From positions 59,617 through 123,616 of the forward strand of contig JBFLKU010000026.1 of assembly GCA_040883315.1 (NCBI GenBank): a stretch of 64,000 nucleotides of DNA. Reading direction: 5' to 3'. A model generated the notes under the pieces. That model was given only the letters and a program-made list of their open reading frames with translations. It was not told the origin of the DNA and did no database searches. Shown here one piece after another: positions 25,427 through 33,590 of the stretch (position 1 is its first letter; the number at the start of each line of letters is the position of its first letter). The position numbers and the translations under genes are program-made. The stretch is from JAFGUF01 sp040883315 (GTDB lineage Bacteria; Bacillota; Clostridia; Christensenellales; UMGS416).

Positions 25427-26155
25427 TTATTCTTCGTATAGTCCCTTTATAGCTCTCACCGATGCTATACAGGTGTTCCCGCCCTTCAGGTGAATTTCTC
25501 TGTTCTTTTTGTCCACCATTGTTATCTGCTCTTTATTTATTATATAGGATTTGTGGCATTGATAGAATCTATTGTCTAGTTCCTCCGCTATCTGCCCTAT
25601 GTGCCCATAAAACTCTATCCTTTTGCCATTTGTATGGACAACTACCTTGTGTGGCACAGATGAAGTCTCGAAAAATATGATTTCTTCATATGGAATATGC
25701 AGTACTTTATGCCCGCATTTTGCATAGAAGAATTTCTTCATTTCTTTTTTTGTACTCACGAATCTACTATTTGCGTTAATCATACAGTTCTTAATGCTCT
25801 CCTCCAAATTTTCATCTTGGCTTTTTATCACATAGTCCAGCGCTTCCACCTTGTATTTGAATGTCAAATAGCTAAATTCGGGATGCGTTGTAACAAAGGT
25901 GATAAAACCTCTAGAATCATGGTTTCTGATTTTGGATGCAAGCTCTATTCCGTCCATCGTGGAGTTAAGCTCGATATCCAGAAAATATATTCCCGGACCG
26001 CTGCCCTCCTTCACGCTTTCCAGCACTTCATATGGGTCTGTAGTGGAGAGCTGTATTTGCATGTCCAGCTCCTCAATTAAAACTGTGTTCTCTACTGCTT
26101 TGGTTATTCTCTCTAATTGATCCTTGTCGTCTTCACAAATGTAAATGTTCAGCAT
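25427..26155 (-). CDS. LytTR-family response regulator (AgrA/ComE type), orphan
   Basis: 242 residues behind GTGAGGG. The receiver domain (1-125) has the acidic pair in ICEDD, the phospho-acceptor Asp in IYFLDIEL, Thr in FVTTH and the lysine position in DYVIKSQ. The LytTR DNA-binding domain (about 140-240) shows VLHIPYEEIIFFETSSVPHK, the mid-domain FYQCHKSYIIN and the end ASVRAIKGLYEE. Such regulators activate peptide-signal or surface genes. No histidine kinase, peptide precursor or exporter gene is adjacent, so its input is unknown. Repeats in the upstream region suggest autoregulation. Confidence 0.9.
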   Translation of the reverse strand: MLNIYICEDDKDQLERITKAVENTVLIEELDMQIQLSTTDPYEVLESVKEGSGPGIYFLDIELNSTMDGIELASKIRNHDSRGFITFVTTHPEFSYLTFKYKVEALDYVIKSQDENLEESIKNCMINANSRFVSTKKEMKKFFYAKCGHKVLHIPYEEIIFFETSSVPHKVVVHTNGKRIEFYGHIGQIAEELDNRFYQCHKSYIINKEQITMVDKKNREIHLKGGNTCIASVRAIKGLYEE

Positions 26156-26273
26156 TTCTTACCCTCACTTGTATTATTTTGAATATTTGCTTCTACAAGC
26201 TCCCACATCTATATCTATCCGGCATATATTTATACCGGTATATAATCATTAATCAGATTGTAATAAGTTTGAA

Positions 26274-26337
26274 CATTAGATTAAAAAACATGAAGATTAG
26301 ATAATATAAAATGAATGCTAAACTACACTATCTAATT
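26274..26337 (-). promoter_or_regulatory. Phased repeats upstream of the LytTR gene; remainder of a 618-base intergenic gap
   Basis: ATTAGAT occurs at 26275-26281 and again at 26296-26302, exactly 21 bases apart, and an inverted copy TATCTAAT lies at 26329-26336. LytTR regulators typically bind two 9-base direct repeats with a 12-base spacer, the same 21-base period. The whole gap 26156-26773 is AT-rich. It also holds a TATACCGGTATA palindrome (26231-26242) and a CGGCATATATT sequence repeated at 26220 and 26401. I see no convincing gene in the gap. Confidence 0.45.
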
Positions 26338-26773
26338 TCGCACAAACAATTTTATGCATATTCTCCATATCTTAATCTACTAATGAAGTATATCATTGTG
26401 CGGCATATATTGCCATTTTATCCAGTACAAATTCACCTTTTGTTCTTATTGTTTACATTTTGTTTTTTTTATATAAATTCTGTATATATTTATACATCCC
26501 AACGATATGAAATTATATATTAATATATACGAAAAATCAAAGTGAAATGTACGAAACGTGTGAAATATTGTCCTACAACAACAAAAAACAAGCTCAAAAT
26601 TGTATTTCATTCTCTGTGTAATTTTTATAATTTACCATCTATATGGTTTTAAACGAATCATAATTTCCATTTATCACTTTGCAAATATCTACTCAAAACG
26701 TCGATATTCAACAAAAAAGAACCCGACTGCTCTATCGAATTCTTTATTTGTATCTAAACCGTAAATTAGTATT

Positions 26774-27511
26774 TTATTGCTGCTCCATACCAGAATTCGT
26801 CAGCACAACTCCCTTAATATGCTTTCTATCCAGTATATTGTTGAAATCCGTAAGCGGGCTTCCTATTTTTATCAGCATATTAAGCCCCTCATATTCTTTG
26901 CTTGCCTGTCTATAGTATTTATAGTAATATTTTTCGAAAGCACCCTGCTCCATTGGTGTTAGTATGTCGCCGAATGTAAAATACATAATATTATATTTTT
27001 GCACAGCTTCCTGCGCACATTCCAGCTGGGCCCTTAGTATTTTTTTCATTTGATATATACATGATGCAAACGTCTTTGTATCTTTCAGCTTTTCAAAGCT
27101 TTCCGCATCTGTCCAGTTGGTCAGCATCTGCCTATATGGTGTTTGGCAAAGCTCGCCCACCAAAATGCTGTCCTCGTTTTTTTGTGCAGCAGCAATTATA
27201 TCTATGTCATTTAGCCGCACCTCGATATCCTTTAAATATATTAGCAAAGTTTCCAGATGAGATTCCGTACTGACATAGCAGCTTCTTGTCTGATTGCCCT
27301 CTTTGCTGATATCCTGTGATATTCTCTTGTTTGGGGTGTATAGAGTGGTTCTTATCAGCTCTTCATCCAAGGTAGAAACTGTTTTTTTATATATAGCACA
27401 GTTTGGGTGCTCTCTTCTAATGATATTTATTCGCTGCACATTTTTCCCGTCGTTTTGTATATCATTGTACTTTTCGTTTGTGGATACACAAAAGAATTTA
27501 TCGGTGCTCAT
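26774..27511 (-). CDS. Unrecognised protein, soluble, 245 residues
   Basis: The start ATG at 27511 has a good AAGGAG site. The protein has no signal peptide or membrane helix. The first 90 residues look strand-rich (DKFFCVSTNEKYNDI, NCAIYKKTVSTLDEELIRTT), the rest mostly helical (QMKKILRAQLECAQEAVQKY, FEKYYYKYYRQASKEYEGL). The middle contains ILVGELCQTPYRQMLTNW. I do not recognise a family. It lies alone on the minus strand between the orphan LytTR regulator and the radical SAM genes, divergent from the latter. Codon use is like its neighbours. Confidence 0.72.
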   Translation of the reverse strand: MSTDKFFCVSTNEKYNDIQNDGKNVQRINIIRREHPNCAIYKKTVSTLDEELIRTTLYTPNKRISQDISKEGNQTRSCYVSTESHLETLLIYLKDIEVRLNDIDIIAAAQKNEDSILVGELCQTPYRQMLTNWTDAESFEKLKDTKTFASCIYQMKKILRAQLECAQEAVQKYNIMYFTFGDILTPMEQGAFEKYYYKYYRQASKEYEGLNMLIKIGSPLTDFNNILDRKHIKGVVLTNSGMEQQ

Positions 27512-27653
27512 ACGCTCTCCTTGCTTTTAATCGAATCACAAAATTCTCCATATGGGATTTTTGTTTATTTTTTTACTCAATTATATTATAATATCATGTA
27601 GGCTGCCCAAAAATCAACTAAATATATTTTGCGGCAGTAGAAAGGCATAGCAA

Positions 27654-29498
27654 TTGAACAAAGAAAAATTGGACATAATATTAAGGTCTGTGGAAAAACC
27701 CTCCCGCTATACAGGCGGCGAGCTAAACAGCATTGTAAAGCAGCCCTCTGAATATAATATACACTTTGCATTCTGTTTCCCTGATGTATACGAAGTGGGC
27801 ATGAGCCATATGGGAACAAGAATACTATATGATGTGCTTAATAGCAGGGAAGATACTTTCTGCGAAAGGTGCTTTGCACCATGGCCGGATATGGCAGATG
27901 CCCTGACAGCAAATGATGAAAAATTGTATTCCCTAGAGAGCAAAACGCCTCTTGATAAGTTTGACTTTGTGGGCTTCACTCTGCAGCATGAAATGTGCTA
28001 TACAAACGTTTTGCATATGATGAAATTATCCGGCATCCCTATCTATTCCAAGGACAGAGGGGAAGATGACCCTATAATTATTGCTGGCGGACCGTGCACA
28101 TATAATTCAGAGCCTGTTGCAGACTTTTTTGATATTATTGTAATCGGTGAGGGTGAATATATAAACGGCACCATAATGGATAAATATGCCCAGCATAAGC
28201 AAGATAAAACATCAAAAATTGATTTTTATAAAGAGCTGGCAAAGGAGAAAGGTATTTACATACCGCAGCTCTATGATGTAAAATATACTGAGGGAAAATT
28301 CAGTGAAATCGTGTCGAAAGACGGTGCTCCGCAGGTGGTGGAAAAGGTATTTGTAGATGATTTAAATGCATCTCCATGGCCGCAGAAGCCCATACTGCCA
28401 TTTATCCAGCTGGTTCACGACAGAGTAACTATGGAGATATTCAGAGGATGCACCAGAGGGTGCAGATTCTGCCAGGCAGGCATGATATACAGACCCATCA
28501 GGGAAAAAACCGTGGATACAATTCTGCAGCAGGTGCAGGCAAACCTGCAGGCAACAGGATATGATGAGGTGTCACTGACATCCTTATCATCCGGGGACTA
28601 CTCCTGCCTAAAGGAGCTGGTGCTGGGCATGCACGAACAGCTGAAAGAAAGCCACACAACAGTCTCCCTGCCATCACTGCGTCTGGATGCCCATGCTAAG
28701 GAATACATGGAGAGCCTAGAGAGCCAAAGAAAAGCAGGGCTGACACTGGCGCCCGAGGCGGGCAGCCAAATGCTGAGAGATGTAATCAACAAAAACGTGA
28801 CAGAGGATGATTTAATAGAAAGCGTACACAACGCATTCATAAACGGATATACCAGCGTAAAGCTATATTTTATGCTTGGCCTTCCTACAGAAACATATGA
28901 AGACATCGAGGCAATAGCACATTTGGCAAATATAGTACGAAACGAATTCTACAAAGTGCCAAGTGAACTGCGAAAAGGCAGGCTTCGAATAGTGGTCTCC
29001 ACTTCCTGCTTCATTCCGAAGCCACACACACCATTTCAGTGGTATGTACAAAACGGTATGGATGAGTTTATGGAAAAGCAGCACTTTTTGAAAGATAAGC
29101 TTAAATCCGTCAAAGGCGTGGTGTATAATTATCACGATGCCAAAGTATCCAGAATAGAGGCCATATTTGCAAAGGGAGACAGAAAGCTATCTTCTGTGGT
29201 TGCAAAGGCGGCAGAGCTGGGATGCCAGTTCGATAGCTGGAGCGAGTATTTCAACTATGATTTGTGGATGCAGGCATTTACAGAATGCAATATAGACACC
29301 GACAGCTATTTCGAGCCTACTCCTCTGAATGCACCGCTGCCTTGGGATCACACAAGCTGCGGCGTCTCAAAAAAATTCCTGCAGAGGGAATGGAAGCTGG
29401 CACAGCAGGGAATAACCACCGATGACTGTAGAGATGGCTGCCGAGGCTGCGGACTGGTGAACTGCACTATGATTAATCCTACGGAGGAGAAAAATTGA
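27654..29498 (+). CDS. Radical SAM protein with B12-binding-like N-terminal domain, TIGR03960 type
   Basis: 614 residues from a TTG start behind AAAGGCA. The N-terminal part (about 20-210) resembles a B12-binding fold (FPDVYEVGMSHMGTRILYDV, IIAGGPCTYNSEPVADFFD). The radical SAM cluster is IFRGCTRGCRFCQAGMIYRP, CxxxCxxC, near residue 270. The C-terminus has a cysteine group (DGCRGCGLVNC) that may hold a further metal site. It overlaps by four bases a DUF2344 gene, its constant partner in Clostridia. The family often lies before RNase E/G. The reaction is not established in what I know. Confidence 0.9.
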   Translation: MNKEKLDIILRSVEKPSRYTGGELNSIVKQPSEYNIHFAFCFPDVYEVGMSHMGTRILYDVLNSREDTFCERCFAPWPDMADALTANDEKLYSLESKTPLDKFDFVGFTLQHEMCYTNVLHMMKLSGIPIYSKDRGEDDPIIIAGGPCTYNSEPVADFFDIIVIGEGEYINGTIMDKYAQHKQDKTSKIDFYKELAKEKGIYIPQLYDVKYTEGKFSEIVSKDGAPQVVEKVFVDDLNASPWPQKPILPFIQLVHDRVTMEIFRGCTRGCRFCQAGMIYRPIREKTVDTILQQVQANLQATGYDEVSLTSLSSGDYSCLKELVLGMHEQLKESHTTVSLPSLRLDAHAKEYMESLESQRKAGLTLAPEAGSQMLRDVINKNVTEDDLIESVHNAFINGYTSVKLYFMLGLPTETYEDIEAIAHLANIVRNEFYKVPSELRKGRLRIVVSTSCFIPKPHTPFQWYVQNGMDEFMEKQHFLKDKLKSVKGVVYNYHDAKVSRIEAIFAKGDRKLSSVVAKAAELGCQFDSWSEYFNYDLWMQAFTECNIDTDSYFEPTPLNAPLPWDHTSCGVSKKFLQREWKLAQQGITTDDCRDGCRGCGLVNCTMINPTEEKN

Positions 29499-30175
29499 GA
29501 GTAATTGTAAAGTATTCAAAAAACGATGAGGCCATATATGTGTCTCATCTGGATGTTCAAAGAAGCATGCAGCGTGCCCTAAGGCGCTCTGGGCTTCCTA
29601 TTAAATATACCCTTGGTTTTCATCCTCACGTTGCGCTCACTTTCGCATTGCCGCTATCTGTGGCTGTAGAATCCAGAGGAGAATATATGGAGTTTTCTCT
29701 GATGGAATACGTTCCGCCGGAGACTATTAAGGCAAAGCTGAATCAGGTGATAGCACCGGGATTTTATGCAGAAAGCTGCGGATACATATCCAAGGAATAT
29801 AAATCGCTTATGTCCATGGTGGCAATGTGCGAATGGATAGTGCTGGTATCGAATACATCCCAAAGGGAACTAGATGAAAAAATAAGAAAAATATATGAAT
29901 CCACGGAGATATCTGTGGAAAAGCACACAAAAAAAGGATATCGCAGTGTAGAAATCCGCGAGGGTATTTTCGACATAAAGCCAATACTGGAGATACCAAA
30001 TGCTGTGCAGATGCAGCTGGCTAGCGGCGGCAAAAGCAACATTAGCCCAAAATTAGTACTATCTGCTATGAATATTGAGCCAAAATATGCTAAAATAATA
30101 AGAAAAGATATATATTTTGAAAAAGCAGGTAAGCACTATCCGCTTTTGAGCATGTGCAACAAGCCAAACTTTTAA
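29495..30175 (+). CDS. Radical SAM-associated protein, TIGR03936/DUF2344 family
   Basis: 226 residues from a TTG start overlapping the preceding stop, behind ACGGAGGAG. Typical opening: VIVKYSKNDEAIYVSHLDVQ, then QRALRRSGLPIKYTLGFHPH and LPLSVAVESRGEYMEF. In some genomes this domain is fused to the radical SAM protein; here it is a separate gene. It is likely a partner or substrate-binding subunit of that enzyme. The link with the downstream RNase G gene suggests a role in RNA or translation, but this is inference. Confidence 0.9.
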   Translation: MRVIVKYSKNDEAIYVSHLDVQRSMQRALRRSGLPIKYTLGFHPHVALTFALPLSVAVESRGEYMEFSLMEYVPPETIKAKLNQVIAPGFYAESCGYISKEYKSLMSMVAMCEWIVLVSNTSQRELDEKIRKIYESTEISVEKHTKKGYRSVEIREGIFDIKPILEIPNAVQMQLASGGKSNISPKLVLSAMNIEPKYAKIIRKDIYFEKAGKHYPLLSMCNKPNF

Positions 30176-30230
30176 CTAACTAGGTTATTATATTGCTCGG
30201 CAATATTAAAATAAATTTTAAGGAATTAAT

Positions 30231-31712
30231 ATGGATATCGAAAAATCGGAGATTGTCCCACAGCAGATTAATCGTCAATTAGTTGCGTCTGTCATCCCCG
30301 GGCAGGTTCGCCTTGCCGTGCTGGAAGATGGAAAGCTAGTGGAATACTATGTGGAACGCCCCGGCAACGAAAGACCGGCAGGCAATATATACAAGGGCAA
30401 GGTAGTGAATGTGCTGCCGGGAATGGACGCTGCCTTTGTAGACATTGGTCTTGAAAAGAATGCATTTTTGTACGTTGGGGATGTTGCTCTTGATAAAGAT
30501 AACTTCAAATTTAAAGACCATGATCATGATAAAACTGTAGAGATTACAGACATAGGAGATGTGCTGAAACAAGGCGAAGAAATTTTAGTACAGGTGGTAA
30601 AGGACCCACTGGGAACAAAAGGGGCACGAATTACCACCCATGTCACCTTGCCCGGACGCATGCTAGTTTTGATGCCTACCATGGATTATGTAGGTGTTTC
30701 GAGGCGTATAGAGGACGAAGGCGAGCGCGAAAGGCTGAAATCCCTTGCACAGGAAGTGTGTCCAAATGGCATGGGAATAATTATACGTACTGTAGCAGAG
30801 GGCTGCGATGCAGACGAGCTGAAGCAGGAGATTCTGGATTTATCAAAGCTATGGGAGGAGATAAACGACTATTCGAAATACAAAAACTCCCCTGCTATAA
30901 TCCACCGAGACAACGACCTGCTGCTGCGTTCCATCCGAGATTTGTGCTCTGACAGCACCAGCGAGTTTGTAATAAATGACCGTGAAGAATACGAAAGAGT
31001 AGCCAAAATGGCGAAAAGGCTGGCACCACAGTGGACAGGCGACGTAAAATATTATCACGGTGATATATTTACCGATATGGACATAGAGAAAATGGTGGAC
31101 AAAACATTCTCTCGCCGTATCTGGCTGAAAAACGGAGCATACCTGATTGTAGACCACACAGAGGCACTGACAGTGGTGGATGTGAACACCGGCAAATTCG
31201 TGGGCACAAACAATCTTCAGGATACAATAATAAAAGTGAATAAAGAAGCTGCCGTAGAGATAGCAAGGCAGGTGCGCCTGCGCGACATCGGCGGCATAAT
31301 CATAATAGACTTCATAGACATGGCAGAACCAGAGAGCAAGAATGAAGTGGTGGACGTGTTGGAAGAAGAGCTGAAAAAAGACAGAACCAGAACAAACGTA
31401 GTGGGAATGACTGGGCTGGGACTGGTGGAGATGACCAGAAAGAAAATACGCCAGCGTGTAGCCACAATGATGCACAAGACGTGCCCCTACTGCAGCGGCT
31501 CCGGCAGAGTATTCAATGAAGAAACTGTAGCACTGAAAATACTAAGAGAATACCTAAACCTGCAAAGAACATCACCAAGCAACAGATATATGCTAAAAGT
31601 ACACTCGGATGTGGCAGACTACATAGAGGGCGAAAAGCTGCTGCCAGATAGCGTGGAAATATATCGCTCCAGAAGCGCACACGTAGAATACTATAAGCTA
31701 AATGCTTTATAA
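30231..31712 (+). CDS. rng: Ribonuclease E/G family protein
   Basis: 493 residues behind AAGGAATTAAT. An S1 RNA-binding domain (about 45-130: NIYKGKVVNVLPGMDAAFVD) sits inside an N-terminal domain, then the nuclease core with the metal-binding Asp in VDVNTGKF and IIIDFIDM, and the zinc-link cysteines CPYCSGSG. Length is that of RNase G without the long RNase E scaffold tail. It makes endonucleolytic cuts in mRNA and in rRNA maturation. A small inverted repeat ATATTGC-TCG-GCAATAT (30190-30206) lies in its leader. Confidence 0.93.
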   Translation: MDIEKSEIVPQQINRQLVASVIPGQVRLAVLEDGKLVEYYVERPGNERPAGNIYKGKVVNVLPGMDAAFVDIGLEKNAFLYVGDVALDKDNFKFKDHDHDKTVEITDIGDVLKQGEEILVQVVKDPLGTKGARITTHVTLPGRMLVLMPTMDYVGVSRRIEDEGERERLKSLAQEVCPNGMGIIIRTVAEGCDADELKQEILDLSKLWEEINDYSKYKNSPAIIHRDNDLLLRSIRDLCSDSTSEFVINDREEYERVAKMAKRLAPQWTGDVKYYHGDIFTDMDIEKMVDKTFSRRIWLKNGAYLIVDHTEALTVVDVNTGKFVGTNNLQDTIIKVNKEAAVEIARQVRLRDIGGIIIIDFIDMAEPESKNEVVDVLEEELKKDRTRTNVVGMTGLGLVEMTRKKIRQRVATMMHKTCPYCSGSGRVFNEETVALKILREYLNLQRTSPSNRYMLKVHSDVADYIEGEKLLPDSVEIYRSRSAHVEYYKLNAL

Positions 31713-31739
31713 AAAAATATATATTTAGGAGGTAATTAT

Positions 31740-33590
31740 ATGAAAGTGGAAAAAGGGAATATTGAAATACATTCGGAGAATATCTTCCCTATCATCAAAA
31801 AATGGCTGTACAGTGACAAGGATATATTTGTTCGGGAGCTGGTCAGCAACGGCTGCGATGCCATTACAAAGCTGAAAAAATTGATTTCTTTAGGCGAGGC
31901 AAAAATAGAGGAAGATAATTTCAAGATAAAAGTATACTGCGACAAAAAAAACAAAACCTTAACTTTTGAAGACAACGGCATAGGAATGACTGCCGAAGAG
32001 GTGAAAAAATACATCAACCAAGTTGCCTTCTCCAGTGCAGAAGAGTTTATGGAAAAATTCAAAGATGCAGGAGATGATGCAATTATTGGGCATTTCGGTT
32101 TAGGCTTCTATTCATCATTTATGGTGGCTAAAAAAGTTGAGATTAATACTCTCTCGTATCAGGATGGGGCACAGGCAGTGAAATGGAGCTGCGAGGGCAA
32201 CACAGACTACGAGATGGAAGAGAGCGACAAAGCAGTACGAGGCACTTCGGTCACTATCTATCTGGATGATGACAGCAAAGAATACATGAGCAAGTACGCT
32301 GTGAGTGCAGTGCTTCGCAAATATTGCTCTTTTCTTCCATACCCTATATTCATAGAACAGGTGGGTGAAGAGGAGCCAAAAGATGGTGAGGAGAAGGAAG
32401 AGCCAAAGCCAATAAACGACACTACTCCCCTATGGCTAAAAAACCCAAATGACATTACAGAAGAAGAATATAAATCATTTTACCATAAAGTATTTACAGA
32501 CTTTAACGACCCGATATTTTGGATTCACCTAAATGTGGACTATCCTTTTACGCTGAAGGGAATATTGTATTTCCCCAAGCTGTCCCACCAAATGGAGACA
32601 GTAGAGGGGCAGATAAAGCTCTATAACAATCAAGTATTTGTCGCAGATAATATAAAGGAAATAATCCCGGAATTTCTGCTGATGCTAAAGGGCGTGCTGG
32701 ACTGCCCGGATTTGCCTCTGAATGTAGGCAGGTCATTTCTGCAGAATGACAAGGAAGTGCAAAAAATACCTGCACATATAGTGAAAAAAGTGGCAGACAA
32801 GCTGAAATCCCTTGCCAAGAACGACAGAGAAGACTACGAGACATATTGGGTGGATATACATCCCTTTGTTAAATACGGCTGCATAAGAGACGAAAAATTT
32901 GCAGAGCAGGCAGAAGAGTATGTATTGGTTAAAAACCAAGATGACGAATACATCACCTTGCCGGAATTTTTGCCGAAAGCAGATGAAAGCAAAGAGCAGA
33001 AAGTATACTACAGCACAAATGTAGAAAGACAGAAGGCACAGATAGAGCTATATAAGGAAGCTAATCTTTCTGTTGGTATATTCGACACAATGATAGACCC
33101 TCACTTTATTCAGCATCTGGAGATGAAAAACCCGGGTCTTCGATTTGTGCGTATAGACAGCGAAACACCGGATGAGCTGAAAGACGACGTGAAGCTGGCT
33201 GACACAGACAAGGAAACCCTGACAAAGGCTTTTCAGCGTGCAACAAGCAAAGAAAAACTGAATGTTGAATTTGAGGCGCTGAAATCCAAAACCACTATTG
33301 CTACTATAAAACTTGATGAGAACATGCAGCGTATGCAGGAGAGCAACATGTACGGCATGGGCAACATGGACTTCATCAAAGACCAGGCAAAGCTTGTTCT
33401 AAACACCAACAGCCATGTAGTAGAGAAGATACTGGAAAAGGAAAAAGAGAGCGAAAATCAGGATGAAATATGCCTGCAGATTTATGACTTGGCAAGACTG
33501 ACATCCGGAATGATGGAGCCAAAAGAGCTGAGCAACTTTATAGAAAGGTCCCAGAAGCTCATAGAGAAGCTGGTGGATACAGATGAATAA
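31740..33590 (+). CDS. htpG: Molecular chaperone HtpG (Hsp90)
   Basis: 616 residues behind TAGGAGG. The N-terminal GHKL ATPase shows DIFVRELVSNGCDAITKL (the metal-binding Asn position of the N box), DNGIGMTAEEV (G1) and GHFGLGFYSSFMV (G2). The middle domain has FPYTLKGILYFPKL-like strands and NVGRSFLQNDKEV with the catalytic-loop Arg. The C-terminal dimerisation domain is reduced but present (SNMYGMGNMDFIKDQAK onward). Its coding end overlaps the start of the P-type ATPase gene by eight bases. Confidence 0.95.
   Translation: MKVEKGNIEIHSENIFPIIKKWLYSDKDIFVRELVSNGCDAITKLKKLISLGEAKIEEDNFKIKVYCDKKNKTLTFEDNGIGMTAEEVKKYINQVAFSSAEEFMEKFKDAGDDAIIGHFGLGFYSSFMVAKKVEINTLSYQDGAQAVKWSCEGNTDYEMEESDKAVRGTSVTIYLDDDSKEYMSKYAVSAVLRKYCSFLPYPIFIEQVGEEEPKDGEEKEEPKPINDTTPLWLKNPNDITEEEYKSFYHKVFTDFNDPIFWIHLNVDYPFTLKGILYFPKLSHQMETVEGQIKLYNNQVFVADNIKEIIPEFLLMLKGVLDCPDLPLNVGRSFLQNDKEVQKIPAHIVKKVADKLKSLAKNDREDYETYWVDIHPFVKYGCIRDEKFAEQAEEYVLVKNQDDEYITLPEFLPKADESKEQKVYYSTNVERQKAQIELYKEANLSVGIFDTMIDPHFIQHLEMKNPGLRFVRIDSETPDELKDDVKLADTDKETLTKAFQRATSKEKLNVEFEALKSKTTIATIKLDENMQRMQESNMYGMGNMDFIKDQAKLVLNTNSHVVEKILEKEKESENQDEICLQIYDLARLTSGMMEPKELSNFIERSQKLIEKLVDTDE

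Noticed and set aside
26231..26242. TATACCGGTATA palindrome as an operator
   Set aside because: Perfect but short and in a very AT-rich region; no second copy or known factor, so not listed separately.
26311..26523. A 70-codon plus-strand frame in the LytTR leader
   Set aside because: AT-driven composition rich in Tyr, Phe, Leu and His, no ribosome site, and located over the presumed regulatory repeats.
30190..30206. ATATTGC-TCG-GCAATAT as a regulatory RNA element of rng
   Set aside because: A 7-base stem alone is too little to claim autoregulation; mentioned only in the rng entry.
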